Source: Rubrobacter sp. (GTDB lineage Bacteria; Actinomycetota; Rubrobacteria; Rubrobacterales; Rubrobacteraceae). Taken from it: DNA of 5,791 bases. The position numbers were made by a program, and so were the translations under genes. Location of the stretch: assembly GCA_013815575.1 (NCBI GenBank), contig JACDFX010000144.1, positions 1 to 5,791 on the forward strand, read 5' to 3'. Below, in pieces: positions 5,538-5,791 of this stretch; position 1 is the stretch's first letter; every line of letters starts with the position of its first letter. The notes below the pieces were generated by a model. It saw only the letters and a list, made by a program, of their open reading frames with translations, did no database searches and was not told the origin of the DNA.

Positions 5538-5791
5538 GTGCGGGCCTTCCTGCTGGCCGCGGCGGCGCTCGTCGGCCTCGCGAACGCGACCCTGTACAGC
5601 CTGATCTCCGACAACAGCCTCGACAGGCTCTTCGAGTTACGTCCGGGGCCCCCGGAGCTCTTCTTGATGTACGCGCTCTGCGGGGTCTTCGTGGGCATCG
5701 CGATCTCCGGCGTGCTCCTGCTGGTAGCGGAGCGGGATCTCCGGGACAGGTTCTTCGCGCGGTACGGTCTGATGGTGCTGTCGGTCTGCAT
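5538..5791 (+). CDS. Unidentified multi-pass membrane protein, 3'-truncated
   Basis: An open frame from GTG 5538 continues past the right edge; 84 codons are visible. An ideal ribosome binding site, AGGAGGT (5525-5531), overlaps the otsA stop codon with a 6-nt gap to the start, so translation probably follows otsA on the same mRNA. Residues 3-22 (FLLAAAALVGLANATLYSLI) are hydrophobic, then a short charged loop DNSLDRLFELRPGPPE, a second hydrophobic segment at about 41-64 (MYALCGVFVGIAISGVLLLV), the charged AERDLRDRFFARY, and the start of a third (GLMVLSVC). This suggests an integral membrane protein with several spans. The family is not recognisable from this part, and nothing visible resembles a trehalose-phosphate phosphatase. 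Confidence 0.75.
   Translation, partial: MRAFLLAAAALVGLANATLYSLISDNSLDRLFELRPGPPELFLMYALCGVFVGIAISGVLLLVAERDLRDRFFARYGLMVLSVC

Overview
The window looks like chromosomal DNA of a high-GC actinobacterium, most likely Rubrobacter or a close relative. The grounds are strongly GC-biased third codon positions, free use of AGG (Arg) and ATA (Ile) codons that high-GC streptomycetes avoid, GTG starts with clear Shine-Dalgarno sites, and a TreT trehalose synthase next to a divergent OtsA, in keeping with the trehalose-rich physiology known for Rubrobacter. The taxonomic call is an inference from gene content and codon use. All six genes are on the + strand, and no mobile element, CRISPR array, tRNA or rRNA is visible.

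Layout. (1) 3-824: the C-terminal 273 codons of a secreted-type NlpC/P60 peptidoglycan hydrolase, with an Ala/Glu/Arg-rich helical region, a Ser-Ala linker and the catalytic domain, closed by a strong 14-bp hairpin terminator at 859-894. (2) About 895-1005: an upstream region with two adjacent perfect inverted repeats, leading into a stomatin/prohibitin-like (SPFH, slipin) membrane protein at 1006-1932. (3) 1933-2071: a region with a good match to a sigma-B-type promoter (GGTTAA, 14 nt, GGGTAA), followed by an RsbW/SpoIIAB-like anti-sigma serine kinase at 2072-2512. (4) 2513-2658: a relatively AT-rich regulatory region with a plausible sigma-70-type promoter and a direct repeat (CGTATACA, spaced 30 bp), driving treT at 2659-3909 and followed by a hairpin. 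(5) 3910-4059: a leader with a good -10 box, then otsA at 4060-5526. (6) The start of an unidentified membrane protein from 5538, its ribosome binding site overlapping the otsA stop region, running off the right edge.

How the genes fit together. TreT makes trehalose in one step from an NDP-glucose donor and glucose, while OtsA makes trehalose-6-phosphate from an NDP-glucose donor and glucose-6-phosphate. Two routes to the same compatible solute therefore sit side by side, but the OtsB phosphatase needed to finish the second is not in the window. Together with the partner-switching anti-sigma factor and the membrane-organising SPFH protein, the region reads as an envelope and general-stress neighbourhood. 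Each gene up to otsA appears to have its own regulatory region, so this is a cluster of separate units rather than one operon; only otsA and the final membrane gene look co-transcribed. I do not see a clearly novel multi-gene system. The most interesting items are the sigma-B-like promoter on an anti-sigma gene, the GTATAC repeat pair before treT, the inverted-repeat pair before the SPFH gene, and the unknown gene coupled to otsA.
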